Notes: generated by a model from the sequence alone, not told the origin. 64,000 nucleotides of DNA from Spisula solida (GCA_947247005.1 OX365955.1:33645822-33709821); one strand, 5' to 3'. Positions 35,941 through 47,251 are shown, numbered from the stretch's first letter. A program made the numbers and translations.

Positions 35941-36360
35941 TACATGAAAATTTGTTATGAAAAAGCATTAAACCTGAAAAAAAGAAAATAGAGATTGCTC
36001 CGCCTTATTTTTACTTTAAGTCGAACTTGATTGCCGACTGCTTTGAAGCAAATTCATTGGACCATGTACTTGTAATTTACCGTTACTTGTTATGCATTTT
36101 GTTCAATTCATTCGGTGAATATAATCCCACTAATTGTAATTGATCATACTCATATAGGCGTGTAATAAATTGTTGTGTTTCGTAGGTTGTGAGTTTTCAA
36201 TAGATTTGATTTATGATTGGTAGTCGGGTCCTACTGTATAAATATACCTACATAAGCGGCCGAGTTGATAGCAAAAGATATTTACTACTTCTTTATTTAT
36301 TTCTCAGGTAGATTAGTTTTGCCATCACTCACAGTTCTCTATATGTAATATATTAAACAC

Positions 36361-36410
36361 ATGAGTTGTCCATCATCAGAAATATTTGGGGTTTTATCGA
36401 TTGTCAAGTG
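36361..36410 (+). CDS. Candidate alternative leader or first exon (weak)
   Basis: ATG at 36361 opens a 16-codon frame (MSCPSSEIFGVLSIVK) ending in TG before a GTAAGT donor at 36411. Joined to the exon at 44352 or 61157 it would create TGA; joined to 47252 it would stay open. It could equally be an untranslated leader exon for the start at 44373, or nothing. Confidence 0.2.
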
Positions 36411-36753
36411 GTAAGTTATTGCTTTATCAATCGTTGGCAGTGTTTGTTTTAAGACATATTTGGGTCAATTGCTACATGTTGACCGTGTGCAGTAGTCTTT
36501 ATTCTCTATGTGTGAACACTGTAACAGGACCATGCGCTCTCTCTGTTATATAGATTATCATTGACCTTGTGTGAATGTGGGTGGCTCAGTGAACTTGGTT
36601 AACGCCCCAATCTGGAGATTGTAGTGTGAGTGTTTCCTGGAGATTATTAATAAAGGAATCATTGTGATATCTGATATACGTGATTTATGGGAGTTTGATT
36701 GGTGTAATCATGTTGGACAGTGTATGTGGTGTTCAGTACTCACTGTTGTAATC

Positions 36754-36940
36754 CTGATACACTGCTTTTCAGTTTTACCAGAGAATTGTACTGTTTTCAT
36801 ATGGCTCTGATGGAACTCACGATACTTGACATCTGAGTTCCGTCCGAGCGTTACATCGGTTTTCAATTCCGTCAGAGCAGCTTAGCCATATGAAAACACC
36901 AATTCTCTGAAGGAACTGAGAAGTGGTGATCATGTATCAG
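36754..36940. repeat. Imperfect foldback element, 187 bp
   Basis: CTGATAC at the left pairs with GTATCAG at the right. Inside, TGTTTTCATATGGCT (36792-36806) pairs perfectly with AGCCATATGAAAACA (36884-36898), and CAGAGAATTG pairs with CAATTCTCTG with small gaps. A second hairpin, GGAACTCA/TGAGTTCC (36812-36840), lies in the loop. Confidence 0.8.
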
Positions 36941-36999
36941 AATTACTACTGGGTAGTACTGAATATAAAGTTTCGATGGTCGATAGCTTCCCTAGGCTG

Positions 37000-38200
37000 T
37001 TTTGTAGGCTCAGAAATACTTGAGGGTCATTGACCTTAAATTCAGGGCTCTCATTAGGATCAAATTTTAAGGAGAAGCCTTCTCCTTTAGTTGATTTTAG
37101 GGAGAGGTGAGGAGGTTAAGGGAGAAATCTGTCCTATTCCAGCTTCATTTCATAAAATCAGGCTGGTGAAAATTTTGAAAATCTGATATTTGTGATAGCA
37201 TGCTGTTTAAAAATCAATATCAATTACTCATACAATGTACAAGCCTAAAGGATAATTAGTGTGGTTATATTTAGATGTCTATGTCAAGTTAGAAATGCCA
37301 TATTAAATGATGCAGATGATTTTCCAGGTCCTTAGTCTGATTTATATCTGTCATAAAATTGTTTCGGGTCAAAAATGGGTATTGAATCAATAGTACCTGG
37401 GGTCAAAACTGTTATGTGCTTGCATTTTGGCTTTTGTAACATGTAAGCATATGAGCGAGGTACATGTAGGGCCTTTTTGGCTGTCTTGGCAAAGCTAGTA
37501 CAAATATTTTCTACTCTAGTCAATATTTATTATCAACCTAATTAAGGGAAAGTGTTTTACTAATTCAGTCATATTTTGAAAATTCCCCTGAATTTTTGCA
37601 ATAAATAAGTTGGGTGTACCCATTTTATGTACTTTCGATTACCTGCTAAATAAATATTAAATGTTTACAGAACAAATATTGGAGTTTATCTCTGTTATCT
37701 GGCAGTAAATCCTCTACTTCAACAAATGCATTAATTTATTTCTATATTTCACACTACATGAACGGCCATTCAGTATAAACCTATTTTGATAAGCATTGCT
37801 TAAGCTGTGTACAGCATTTTAATCTGCCGACATAAGATTGTAGATATGTGTGGACTTAAACAGAGAAATTTTTAATAAAAAACGTAATAATGTAACAAGA
37901 GATTTTGCTTTTCTTGTATTGTAACATCTGATACTTTTAAGGCCATAGATATACGAATACAATAATAAACTATGTCAATGACTTAATCGTTCATGTTAAT
38001 CTGTTTTTCTATGTGTATCTTATTTCTTAAAGGGTCATTGGCTTGAATGTGACTGACCAGTGTAAATTCTTTAACAGCTTTGTAAATAACTTCTACATTC
38101 TGACTTTAAAGTTGAATATAAAATTATGAAAATTTGTTAAAGTTTGGAGTTTAAAAGGTACCATTATCACTATCTGCATCAAATAAATTGGTATAAACGA
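37000..38200. other. Non-coding stretch, nothing recognised
   Basis: AT-rich with short open frames only. No repeat family was identified. Confidence 0.45.
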
Positions 38201-38203
38201 CTA

Positions 38204-38380
38204 CAATACAACCTCTCCAGAGCGGTCCTCTGTAGAACAACAACCTCTCCCTAAATCTTACAACACCTTCAAAATTTCCATAAGCCAATATTTACTATAA
38301 ATTAAACCTCTAGAGCAACCTCTAAACATCAGTCAATATGTGCAGCTCTGAAAGGGTGTTGCTCTACAGAGGTTGCACTG
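38204..38380. mobile_element. pogo/Tigger-like MITE
   Basis: Ends are CAATACAACCTCT (38204-38216) and AGAGGTTGCACTG (38368-38380), inverted repeats matching at 11 of 13 positions. They are flanked by TA on both sides (38202-38203, 38381-38382). The CARTRCAACCTCT terminus resembles pogo-group ends. It is 177 bp with no coding capacity. Confidence 0.7.
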
Positions 38381-38437
38381 TATATTATATATTGTTTAAG
38401 TGGTTGCAACATAGCAACTAGTTAATGGTCATTTTTT

Positions 38438-38835
38438 ATCCCCTGCCACAAAGTGGGAGGGGATTATAGGAATGGTCTCCATCCGTGTGTCCGTAACAAA
38501 ATTGTGTCCGCTCCATGACTTCTTAATGCCTGGGCCAAATTGCATGAAACTCGTACCAAATGTGTAATAACTAATAAAGACGACGTGCAGAACTGGGCCA
38601 AATCGCATGAAACTCATAGCATATGTGTAACTAATAACAACGCCGTGCAAAACCCTCATTACTACCGTGCTGGCACACGGCCAAGGTCACAGTTCAAGGT
38701 CCAAGGTTTGAACCTTACATTTTGCATCTGCTCCTTAACTTTTTAAAGCCTGGGCCGAATGGCATGAAACTCGTAGCAAATGTGTAACTTATTAGACCAC
38801 TTCCCTGTTCATTAATGCGACGGGGGATTATAGCC
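38438..38835 (+). mobile_element. ATCCCCT-family non-autonomous element
   Basis: The left hairpin is 38438-38464 (ATCCCCTGCCAC-AAA-GTGGGAGGGGAT), preceded by a six-base T-run. An inverted copy of the arm, GGGGGAT, lies near 38823. The interior has repeated GGGCCAAATTGCATGAAACTCGT-type modules of about 60 and 165 bp. The TCTTGTT right terminus is not evident, so the right end may be lost. Confidence 0.65.
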
Positions 38836-39369
38836 GTTTTTTGGATTGCCTTGTAAAGATAACCATTGGTCTGTAGGTGACATTGAATGGGGATTGGTTT
38901 GAACATACAGTCATACATGTAGCATCATACAGTCATATATGTAACATCATTTACACACCTCATGTAATACTTAGAATTTATGTGATAACAATTTTCGAGC
39001 CTATGAAGTTGTATGATAAAGTTACAGTGTGTAATACATGGTAATACATGATATGATATCTTATTATATCTCTAGATAGACGGATAAACTGGTCCATATC
39101 TACTGCTATATTCACTTCCTTGTTTCTATCTTATTTGCTCGATCGCCTGATATTGTGCATGTCCCCCATTCGTAGTCCATAATTACTTTGTTTACACACT
39201 GGTATAATAGAGTGTTTCATTTTGGTTTTGAAACCAAGTCAGTCCTTTCCGGCTAAAGTTAAAATATCAATGAGTCTCACAATGTAAAAAGTATATCCAA
39301 AATTTAACGAGTCCCATGCCAATTTAATGAGTCAGGGAGGTTGGGACGCACACCAAAGTGAAACACTGA

Positions 39370-39573
39370 TAATAAGGTCACACTTGACCTAATCTTTATG
39401 AAATTGATGATTGTGTCTGTCTCTGTAGAATTTAGGTCAAGCGTGTTATGAGATCATCTGGGGTTGCAAACTAGGTCACTTGGTCAATTCAATGAAACAT
39501 ATTTCAGCAACGTTGACCTATTATCTTTATGGAACTGGCAAGTTTGCATCTATAGCCAAAATCTGTCAAACTA
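39370..39573 (+). mobile_element. Interior fragment of an AGCTCACC-family element
   Basis: ACCTAATCTTTATGAAATTG, AATTTAGGTCAAGCG, AACTAGGTCACTTGGTCAA and ATCTTTATGGAACTGGCAAG match internal modules of the 32571-33504 copy. The fragment runs directly into a minisatellite. That minisatellite ends at 41233 in GATGAGCGACATAAGGCC, recognisable as the right-end motif of the same family. Confidence 0.6.
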
Positions 39574-39847
39574 GGTGATATATAATTATATAAGGGAAGA
39601 TAACTCAGATGATGATATATAATTATATAAGGGAAGATAACTCAGATGATGATATATAATTATATAAGGGAAGATAACTCAGATGATGATATATAATTAT
39701 ATAAGGGAAGATAACTCAGATGTAGATATATAATTATATAAGGGAAGATAACTCAGATGTAGATATATAATTATATAAGGGAAGATAACTCAGATGATGA
39801 TATATAATTATATAAGGGAAGATAACTCAGATGATGATATATAATTA
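39574..39847. repeat. 37-bp minisatellite, left half (about 7 copies)
   Basis: The unit is GATGATATATAATTATATAA followed by GGGAAGATAACTCAGAT. The array is interrupted at 39848 by a 600-bp insertion and resumes at 40448 with a slightly different unit (TATATATAGGAAAG rather than TATATAAGGGAAG). Confidence 0.93.
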
Positions 39848-40447
39848 GCCTCTACGCCTACAAGTTCGTGCATCTTAGATTTGAAATGGGCGCATCTGCA
39901 CAAAAACAAATTCACTGGGACCAACCATGTGATAAACAATATCAATTATCTGTCTATTAACAAAATTCAAACACAAATTGAATGCCAAACTGCAAAAGCC
40001 TCAATGTTAGATGCAGTCTGCAGTCTTGATATAAACATGTCTTACCTGTAAGTTTGTGCACATAAACTGATGACGTCATTAAGAACGCATGTGAAAGATT
40101 TTGCTAAAAAAAGTTTTGTAACATAAAGTTTGATCTTTTGTCAGTAAATTAGCACCTTTTTCCGTTTGTAAATATATCGCATCTAATGCAAATTTTGAGA
40201 TTAACAAATGTCTCCGGATTTCGCGACCGGAAACGGTGATTATGTAAGCAGTAAAATTCGTCCTCAGACAAAACTCGCTGTAGACATAACAAACCCTGTT
40301 TCTGTCAATTTTTTGCATTATTCGGCTGGATAAATGTCTTGTTAGTAATTTAAAATTAATTTAGGCTAGGAAATGAGGTCATTAGCAAAGCAATCTACGC
40401 TTTTCTAAAATGCACAAACTTGTAGGAATGCACAAAGTTATAGAGGC
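39848..40447. mobile_element. 600-bp non-autonomous DNA element inserted in the minisatellite
   Basis: The ends are GCCTCTA and TAGAGGC, with TA on each side (TAATTA|GCC ... GGC|TATATA). A longer subterminal motif, CCTACAAGTTCGTGCAT, lies near the left end. It occurs inverted near the right end (ATGCACAAACTTGTAGG), and a related copy (TGTAAGTTTGTGCACA) lies internally near 40049. It has no recognisable transposase, only a 79-codon frame on the minus strand that matches nothing I know. Confidence 0.75.
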
Positions 40448-41232
40448 TATATATAGGGAAGATAACTCAGTTGATGATATATGATTATATATAGGAAAGA
40501 TAACTCAGATGTTGATATATAATTATATATAGGGAGGATAACTCAGATGTTGATATATAATTATATATAGGAAAGATAACTCAGTTGTTGATATATAATT
40601 ATATATAGGAAAGATAACTCAGATGTTGATTAATTATATATAGGGAAGATAACTCAGTTGTTGATATATAATTATATATAGGGAAGATAACTCAGTTGTT
40701 GATATATAATTATATATAGGAAAGATAACTCAGTTGATGATATATAATTATATATAGGAAAGATAACTTAGTTGTTGATATATAATTATATATAGGGAAG
40801 ATAACTCAGTTGTTGATATATAATTATATATAGGAAAGATAACTCAGTTGTTGATATATAATTATATATAGGAAAGATAACTCAGATGTTGATATATGAT
40901 TATATATAGGGAGGATAGCTCAGATGTTGATATGTGATTATATATAGGGAGGATAACTCAGATGTTGATATATGATTATATGTAGGGAAGATAACTCAGA
41001 TGTTGATATATAATTATATACAGGGAAGATAACTCAGATGTAGATATATGATTATATATAGGGAAGATGACTCAGATGTTGATATATAATTATATTATAT
41101 AGGGAGGATAACTCAGATGTTGTTATATGATTATATACAGGGAAGATAACTCAGATGTTGATTTACAATTATGTATAGGGAAGATAACTCAGATGTTGAT
41201 TTACAATTATATGTAGGGAAGATAACTCAGAT
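40448..41232. repeat. 36-37-bp minisatellite, right half (about 21 copies)
   Basis: The unit is like GTTGATATATAATTATATAT followed by AGGAAAGATAACTCA. It ends at GATGAGCGACATAAGGCC, the right-end motif of the AGCTCACC family. Right-half units share TATATATAGG, a variant not seen in the left half. Confidence 0.93.
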
Positions 41233-41671
41233 GAGCGACATAAGGCCATCTAAAATACTTTGTCATTTGATCATGTTATCCTGTATACTCGTGTAACATT
41301 TGTTGTCATATTACATACTGTGGTATGTGTATAATTTATGCATGATATCATATTTCTGTACAACTGGTATTTAAGGATTGTATAGTATTTATAAATATAA
41401 TATAAACTTGTTCACAAATACTTCAGGATTCAAAATTCTAGTTTACTTGAAAGTAGTGCAGATTATGTCATACCAAAATAAACAACCCCCAACATAAACA
41501 GCTATAATACTTTTTATTGTCTTCTATGGAATTTTGTTAGTGCAATGCACAACAACACGATACAACACTGTGATATAACAGACAACATGGCAACAATGTG
41601 ATAAGACATTTGTTGACTCATCGAGTGGTCGCATTTTCATGTTGGCGTATTACATTGTTGTGCATGATCCG

Positions 41672-42429
41672 AGGGCTCAAATTTAACTTTTTTAGCCACT
41701 TGCAAATTTTAGCAAGAAGCTTTTTTTCTTACTCGCTAAATGAGAAAATGTACTTGCAAATTTAGATAGTCCATTGAAAACGTTACGATATCCTACAGCC
41801 TGTATTATACCTATGTAACATGCTAGAACTATTGTTTGTAGACCTGTTATACCTATGTAACATGCTTTAGAACTATTGTTTGTAGACCTGTTATACCTAT
41901 GTAACATGCTTTAGAACTATTGTTTGTAGACCTGTTATACATTAACACTTACAGTGATTCAGCTAGTTGTACATTTGTGGGAGTCATTTGTGAGCTCTTC
42001 AATTTGGTGTCATTTATAACTCAATGTGGTCATACCAACAACAACAACAAATAACAAATACCATTCATAATCATATACAATTTGGCAAAGCAACGAAATG
42101 TTTGCAAATTGCGCAGTGGTGGGGAATACTGAGTTCTGCCAACTTGATTGTGAGGGAGACGTTTTGTGCAATGTCGTCTGTTTGGATTGCACGAAGTTTG
42201 TCCACGCTTGTTCTCCTGAACCATTGTTTTGATTCCAATGAAACTTTAGGTGAATACTTGGTACCAAGCCTAGTTGGGGGTATTGTCATTTGTTGTTTGT
42301 TGGTATTTTTATGTGTCGGAGACCACAGAAATGATTGTTCTTGCAAAAAATAGCGTGTGATGATTTTATCCACTTGCATTTTTGGAAATCTACTTGCATA
42401 AAATTTAGCAAGTGCTAAATGTGAGCCCT
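41672..42429. mobile_element. hAT-like non-autonomous element with CAGGGCTC-type ends
   Basis: AGGGCTCAAATTTA (41672-41685) and TAAATGTGAGCCCT (42416-42429) are inverted repeats matching at 13 of 14 positions. Further internal inverted matches involve AAATTTTAGCAAG / ACTTGCATAAAATTTAGC. The GGGCTC terminus is hAT-like, but no convincing 8-bp duplication is visible. A short minisatellite (three copies of 46 bp, about 41805-41945) lies inside. Confidence 0.6.
41805..41945. repeat. 46-bp direct repeat, three copies
   Basis: The unit TGTAACATGCTTTAGAACTA then TTGTTTGTAGACCTGTTATA then CCTATG is repeated about three times, inside the hAT-like element. Confidence 0.9.
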
Positions 42430-42699
42430 GCCATCGCGTTTGGGGGTGGATGGGAAAGTATGATTGCACTTTAGAGAGGTGTCTGGTGTAACCATGTCTG
42501 ACCAGGGGTTCCATTTCACTCGGGAGTAGGGGTTTTGACTCTTGAAATTTTCAAAGCCACATTTTTGCCCTCTAGATTTTGGTTTCAAGGGTATTTTGCC
42601 CATAAAATGGTAAAATTTAGTCATAAGTATCAACATGACCCTCAGATTCTGAAGTTACATTAGCTACTATAGTGGAACCCCAGCTGACACTCAAAACTG

Positions 42700-43010
42700 T
42701 CAGTCAAGAGGTAACTAACCATAATCTTAAAAAACCTTGTTGGGATGTTTGTCTCTGTTAAATCTAGGACGAGTGCAATACTGGGTCATCTGCTGTCCAA
42801 AACTAGGTCACTGGGTCAATTAAAAATTAAAACCTTAATAACACTCACCAGGTCACAGTTTTATCTTATCTTTATGAAAACTGACCAGATTCAAGGTTTG
42901 TCTCTGTAATTTGTCTTGGCAAAGTTTGCAATGAGGTTATATGGGGTCAAACATTAGGTCAACAGGTCATACCATAAGAATCTTGCTGATTGTGCCATTA
43001 AGAGCAATTA
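42700..43010 (+). mobile_element. Interior fragment of an AGCTCACC-family element
   Basis: AACTAGGTCACTGGGTCAAT, ATCTTTATGAAAACTGACCA and GGTTATATGGGGTCAAACAT are diverged internal modules of the family. Neither end is preserved. Confidence 0.55.
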
Positions 43011-43284
43011 TCCAGTATGGCTCTAAATTGCACATTTCTTGTTTTATTCATTCATATGGCTGTCTACTTAAATAAGCAATATTGTCCTATAGAATGTATT
43101 AATATTACTTCATTCAGGTTATTTAGCAGCAAAGAGTCTATTCAGACTATTGTTAGAATGTACCGGTAATTAAAGTTTTTGCAGGCTATTCTGTTGAATA
43201 GAATTGATTTCAATTTTGGCTCATGGAATGAATTACGGAAGAAAAATGTGCAAACAGAAAATGTTTCATATTAAATGATCCTAT

Positions 43285-44213
43285 CTTTTCCAATAAGTAG
43301 AGCTATAGCACTCACCCATTTGTTGGTGTCACACTATTGGTTAAGGTTTTTGGTGCAGGCTGCTATATTTGACTATATCTTACATAGTATTCATGCTATG
43401 GCATTTAAACTTGCCACACTTGTTTATCATCATGAGTGGACACTACTTTTCAAGTGCAATAACTCCATTTTAATATTGGTATGCCCCTTTTTAGCTCACC
43501 TGTCACAAAGAGACAGGGTGAGCTTTTGTGATCGCTCTATGTTTGTCGTCCATCCAAACAATTATGACCCAATCTTCATGAAACTTGGTCAGAATGTTTG
43601 TCTCTATGAAATCTAGGTAAAGTTTGAAACTGCGTCATTTGGGGTCAAAAACTAGGTCACAAGGTTAAATATTAGAAAAAGCTTGTGAACACATTAGAGG
43701 ACACAATTATGGCCCAATCTTGATGAAACTTGGTCAGAATGTTTGTCTTTATGAAATCTAGGTAAAGTTCGAAACTGAGTCATGTGGGGTCAAAAACTAG
43801 GTCACAAGGTCAAATCATAAAAAAGCTTGCAACAGAGGCTGAATTTTCCTGAATCTTATTCATAGAATGTACATGATTACTTTGGCCACCATAGGGGCTT
43901 GCATGCACTTTTATGACCAGTGAGTGACCTAGGGCCCTTTTGGCCTTCTTGTTTACTTTAACTGTTTGGTTAAGTTTTTTATGCATATCCTACATAGTAT
44001 CCCTGCTATAGTAAAGAAACTTACCACACTTGTTAACTATCATTAGCGAACACTACTGGTCAAGTGCAATAACTCCATTTTGGATTGTACATGTAACTGG
44101 AGTTATGATATTTCATTGAAACTAAGTTGTGTAACTTATAGCCTGTTTTGCACTTTAATTATTGAACAAATGGCTGCAAAAGTCAAGTGTGCTGTCTTAT
44201 GGACAGATCTTGT
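43285..44213 (+). mobile_element. Older AGTGGAGCT-type element, host of a nested insertion
   Basis: The left side AATAAGTAGAGCTATAGCAC corresponds to AATAAGTGGAGCTATTGCAG of the 24201 element, with the first hairpin arm degraded. The right hairpin CTGTC-TTATG-GACAG (44192-44206) is followed by ATCTTGTT. Internal modules repeat, such as CTTGCCACACTTGTTTATCA and CTTACCACACTTGTTAACTA. It is interrupted by the element at 43493-43952. Confidence 0.7.
43493..43952 (+). mobile_element. AGCTCACC-family element nested in an older element
   Basis: The left hairpin is 43493-43524 (AGCTCACCTGTC / GACAGGGTGAGCT). The right end has GTGAGTGACCTAGGGCCC, a GGCC hairpin, then TTCTTGTT. Two tandem internal modules carry ATCTTCATGAAACTTGGTCA and TCTAGGTAAAGTT. 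It is inserted after the run CCCCTTTTT, with no visible target duplication. Confidence 0.8.
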
Positions 44214-44351
44214 TGTACTTACAACCATATTCTTTTAAGCCAGCGATGTATACTAAATGTGTGTCGAGGTTGACTTTGCTGTCCACCGGAACAAGCACTT
44301 ATGTTAATTTAAAACTAATTGTTATATAATAATGTTTTGTGTGTATTTCAG

Positions 44352-44449
44352 ATTGATTGTTGTTAACACAATATGCCCGGTGTGTCTAGAGATATGAATG
44401 GATACGGAGACTTTGAACGCGGACATTTACGAACAAGCTCTTATGCCAA
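44352..44449 (+). CDS. 5' coding exon of an unrecognised gene (start codon 44373)
   Basis: The acceptor is GTATTTCAG ending at 44351 and the donor GTGAGT at 44450. It has 21 bases of leader, then ATG at 44373. The frame gives MPGVSRDMNGYGDFERGHLR and then TSSYA, leaving AA of a split codon. The next exon (47252) completes the codon as Asn. The protein resembles a hydrophilic cytoplasmic N terminus. NGY-D-FERG is repeated in the next exon, hinting at exon duplication. No family was recognised. Confidence 0.6.
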
Positions 44450-45212
44450 GTGAGTTCTCTATTTCATAATGTAAACATACTAAGACACTCACTCAATCAC
44501 TGGTTGACTACGAATGCTTAAGTATTTGTTATGACAATCTTTGATAAATATTAAATGTTATATAGACATATATACACATCTGTACAGTTATATACAAATT
44601 TAGAGCTTTGAAAGATAGGACTGTCTTAGTAGTTTGACACTTGCAGTTTACTGTGTCATTTTGTCGGACTGATTTTAATATTATTAAATAATGCTGTCCA
44701 GTGGGAATTTAATGCAGAATATGGTAGATGAACAATACATTCTAAGTTTTCCGTTAGTGCTTTAACTGATAAAACAGTTCCCAGGAGCTGAAGTTTGTCC
44801 TAGTTAGTTCGCAGTAGTCCTCGAGTAGTCCCATAATACTAGAGTACAAGTAAGCCATCCCTGCCTGTAGAAGAGCACTAAATGTGATGCTATAAATGAT
44901 GAGTTGTTACAATGGTGGTCAGTGTTTCACCTTACAGTCAAACCTGTGTTATAGACAACCTGCTAACAAATGTCACTAGTTTAGACTTATCTACCTAGAC
45001 CACGGTGACCAATTTAAGATCCCAGCACCATTTTAAATGATATTTTATAACCTGTCAAGTCACCCGCCGTCAAAGACCTTTTATGCTGTTCCTATTGGTT
45101 GGTGCTCTTTACTGACTGGTTTGTACTGTATGTTTTTATTTGTTCATGTTATGAAATTATGTATAAACTAATTAACAAATAACATTATGAAATGTACATA
45201 CTTCATAAAGAC

Positions 45213-45452
45213 ACTGACCCGTGCTACAAGTATTGTTGATATGTGACTGACCCGTGCTACAAGTATTGTTGATATATGACTGATAGGCTACAAGTATTGT
45301 TGATATGTGACTGACCCATGCTACAAGTATTGTTGATATGTGACTGACCCGTGCTACAAGTATTGTTGATATGTGACTGACCCGTGCTACAAGTATTGTT
45401 GATATGTGACTGATTGGCTACAAGTATTGTTGATATGTGACTGATATTTGTC
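45213..45452. repeat. 33-bp minisatellite, about 7 copies
   Basis: The unit is CTGACCCGTGCTACAAGTAT followed by TGTTGATATGTGA. Two units have a shorter GACTGATAGGC/GACTGATTGGC form in place of GACCCGTGC. It lies in the presumed intron after 44449. Confidence 0.95.
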
Positions 45453-45459
45453 CTCAGAA

Positions 45460-47250
45460 GGTAAACCTTGTAGCCTTTACGCTTGTCATAGTGTGATACA
45501 ATAAAGGCTGGCCATAAAGAATGGACAGTGTATCAACCCTGAGGGCTATAGGCGATGTCTTAACATAATCATTACTCTCACATAGGGTGACAATGTCCTT
45601 TTCACTGACTATATAGTAGTTTGTACATAAACTAGAGACAGTGTTTAGACAGTTTATGTTACTGCAAACAATGTTGATTATGTTTGTATGTCTAACATCA
45701 AACAGTAGTTTGTAACTTACATTTATAACTTGGGTACAATGGCAGACCTGGATAATGAATACTGCATGTTCAACATTTTGATACTTTTGTCTATTCTATA
45801 GGCAAAGTAACGATGATTTTTAGAGAAAATGTCCCTTCAAACCAAAATCTTGAGGGTCAAAATGAGTCTTTTTTGAAAACTTCAAGTTTTAAAACCCATT
45901 CTACCGAGTCAAATGGAACCCCTGTTTGTTGACAGGTGGACTGCAGGACAGAGGAAAGTTTTAAAGCGGTTAAATATCATTGTATGAGAGAACTGATGAT
46001 TGACAGATCAAATTGGTCGTTTTCAGACAGGGGTTGTAATAAATTAATGCTCCCGAAATTGGACAAACTTTGTTTGTACATGCTATGCTGGTGTAACTGT
46101 CAGGTTTTCCCAGCCCAGTTTGTCCCATTTCTTCCTAGGGGGAAATCTGGGGATGGGGCACGAAGAGTAACTGACTTACATTGGGTCAAATGCAATTTAT
46201 TGGATATAATTATAATATAGTCTGTCTCACAGGCAAACGACATAACTACATTTTTCCAAAAAATCTTTTTCCTCGCAATCCACATTTCAAACATTCCCGC
46301 GTCTTTTGCCTAAAGCTGTATCTGTTAGTCAATCGCAAGAATGAGTTTCGATCAAGGGAGAAAAAGTCATAACATCATTCAATATTTTTGGTGAATAAAT
46401 TCCTCGTGATAAAAATAGTTAACAGCATCTTCCTGGCACAAAAATGATGTTTTCTCTGACAAAACAGTAACTTGCTAGATAAGTGGTCAGTTAAACTAGT
46501 ATATACATGTACTGTCCCATACAGTGCTTCTAAGCCTTATTTTAGTTAGATTTCATTGTAGTTATGATTTTATCTTGTGGCAAAAAATGTTTTTTGTTTT
46601 TTTTGCCTCGCCTGAAAAGTAGTGATTTTATAGTTAGGACGTTTGCCTGTGAGGCCGATGATATGTTTCTTGTTAGTCATTTGTTACAATCAGTTACATT
46701 ACAACATGTTACATGTATTAGATTAGAACATATCGAGTTATCTGATATGATAGAGTGGTTTCAAAGTGGTGACAAATAGGTGATAGTTAACATTAATATT
46801 ATGTGTGAAAATGCTTCATCGACAATGCTATCACAATGCAGGTTACTCCATGTCCACCCCACACATTCCATTTAGCATATAGCCCCATGATTATAAATCT
46901 TTTTTCATGCTCAATTCAATTTCATGCTCAACTTTTAAATGTTTCAAATAGTAAAATGTTTCATAATATGCTGAAACTTTTATATTACATGGATAGCCTT
47001 AAATACATTCTGTTACAATAAAGATTATGTAATTGTTAGACTTAAATCTAGGAGAGAATCAAGTTTTATACTCAAGTTGAGCATGAAAATAGCTTTAAAA
47101 TGATGGACCTTAGACGAGGAACTTGTATACCACTATACAAGGATCGTCATACAAGTGCCTTTATGAATGAGTGGTCCATTTAATCTGCACCTTAAAATGG
47201 TTTGATAGTTTAAAAAAATCCGAGCTCAAACTTTCATCTTGTTTTTTCCA
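45460..47250. other. Presumed intron, mostly unrecognised
   Basis: A weak pair of inverted segments containing CGTTTGCCTGTGAG (RC at about 46223-46240, direct at about 46640-46655) suggests a degraded foldback transposon of roughly 500 bp. No coding sequence was seen. Confidence 0.4.
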
Positions 47251-47251
47251 G

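Noticed and set aside
42024..42353. 109-codon + frame with a hydrophobic segment near its C terminus
   Set aside because: It lies within the hAT-like element, starts in a CAA microsatellite, overlaps equally long minus frames and resembles no known protein.
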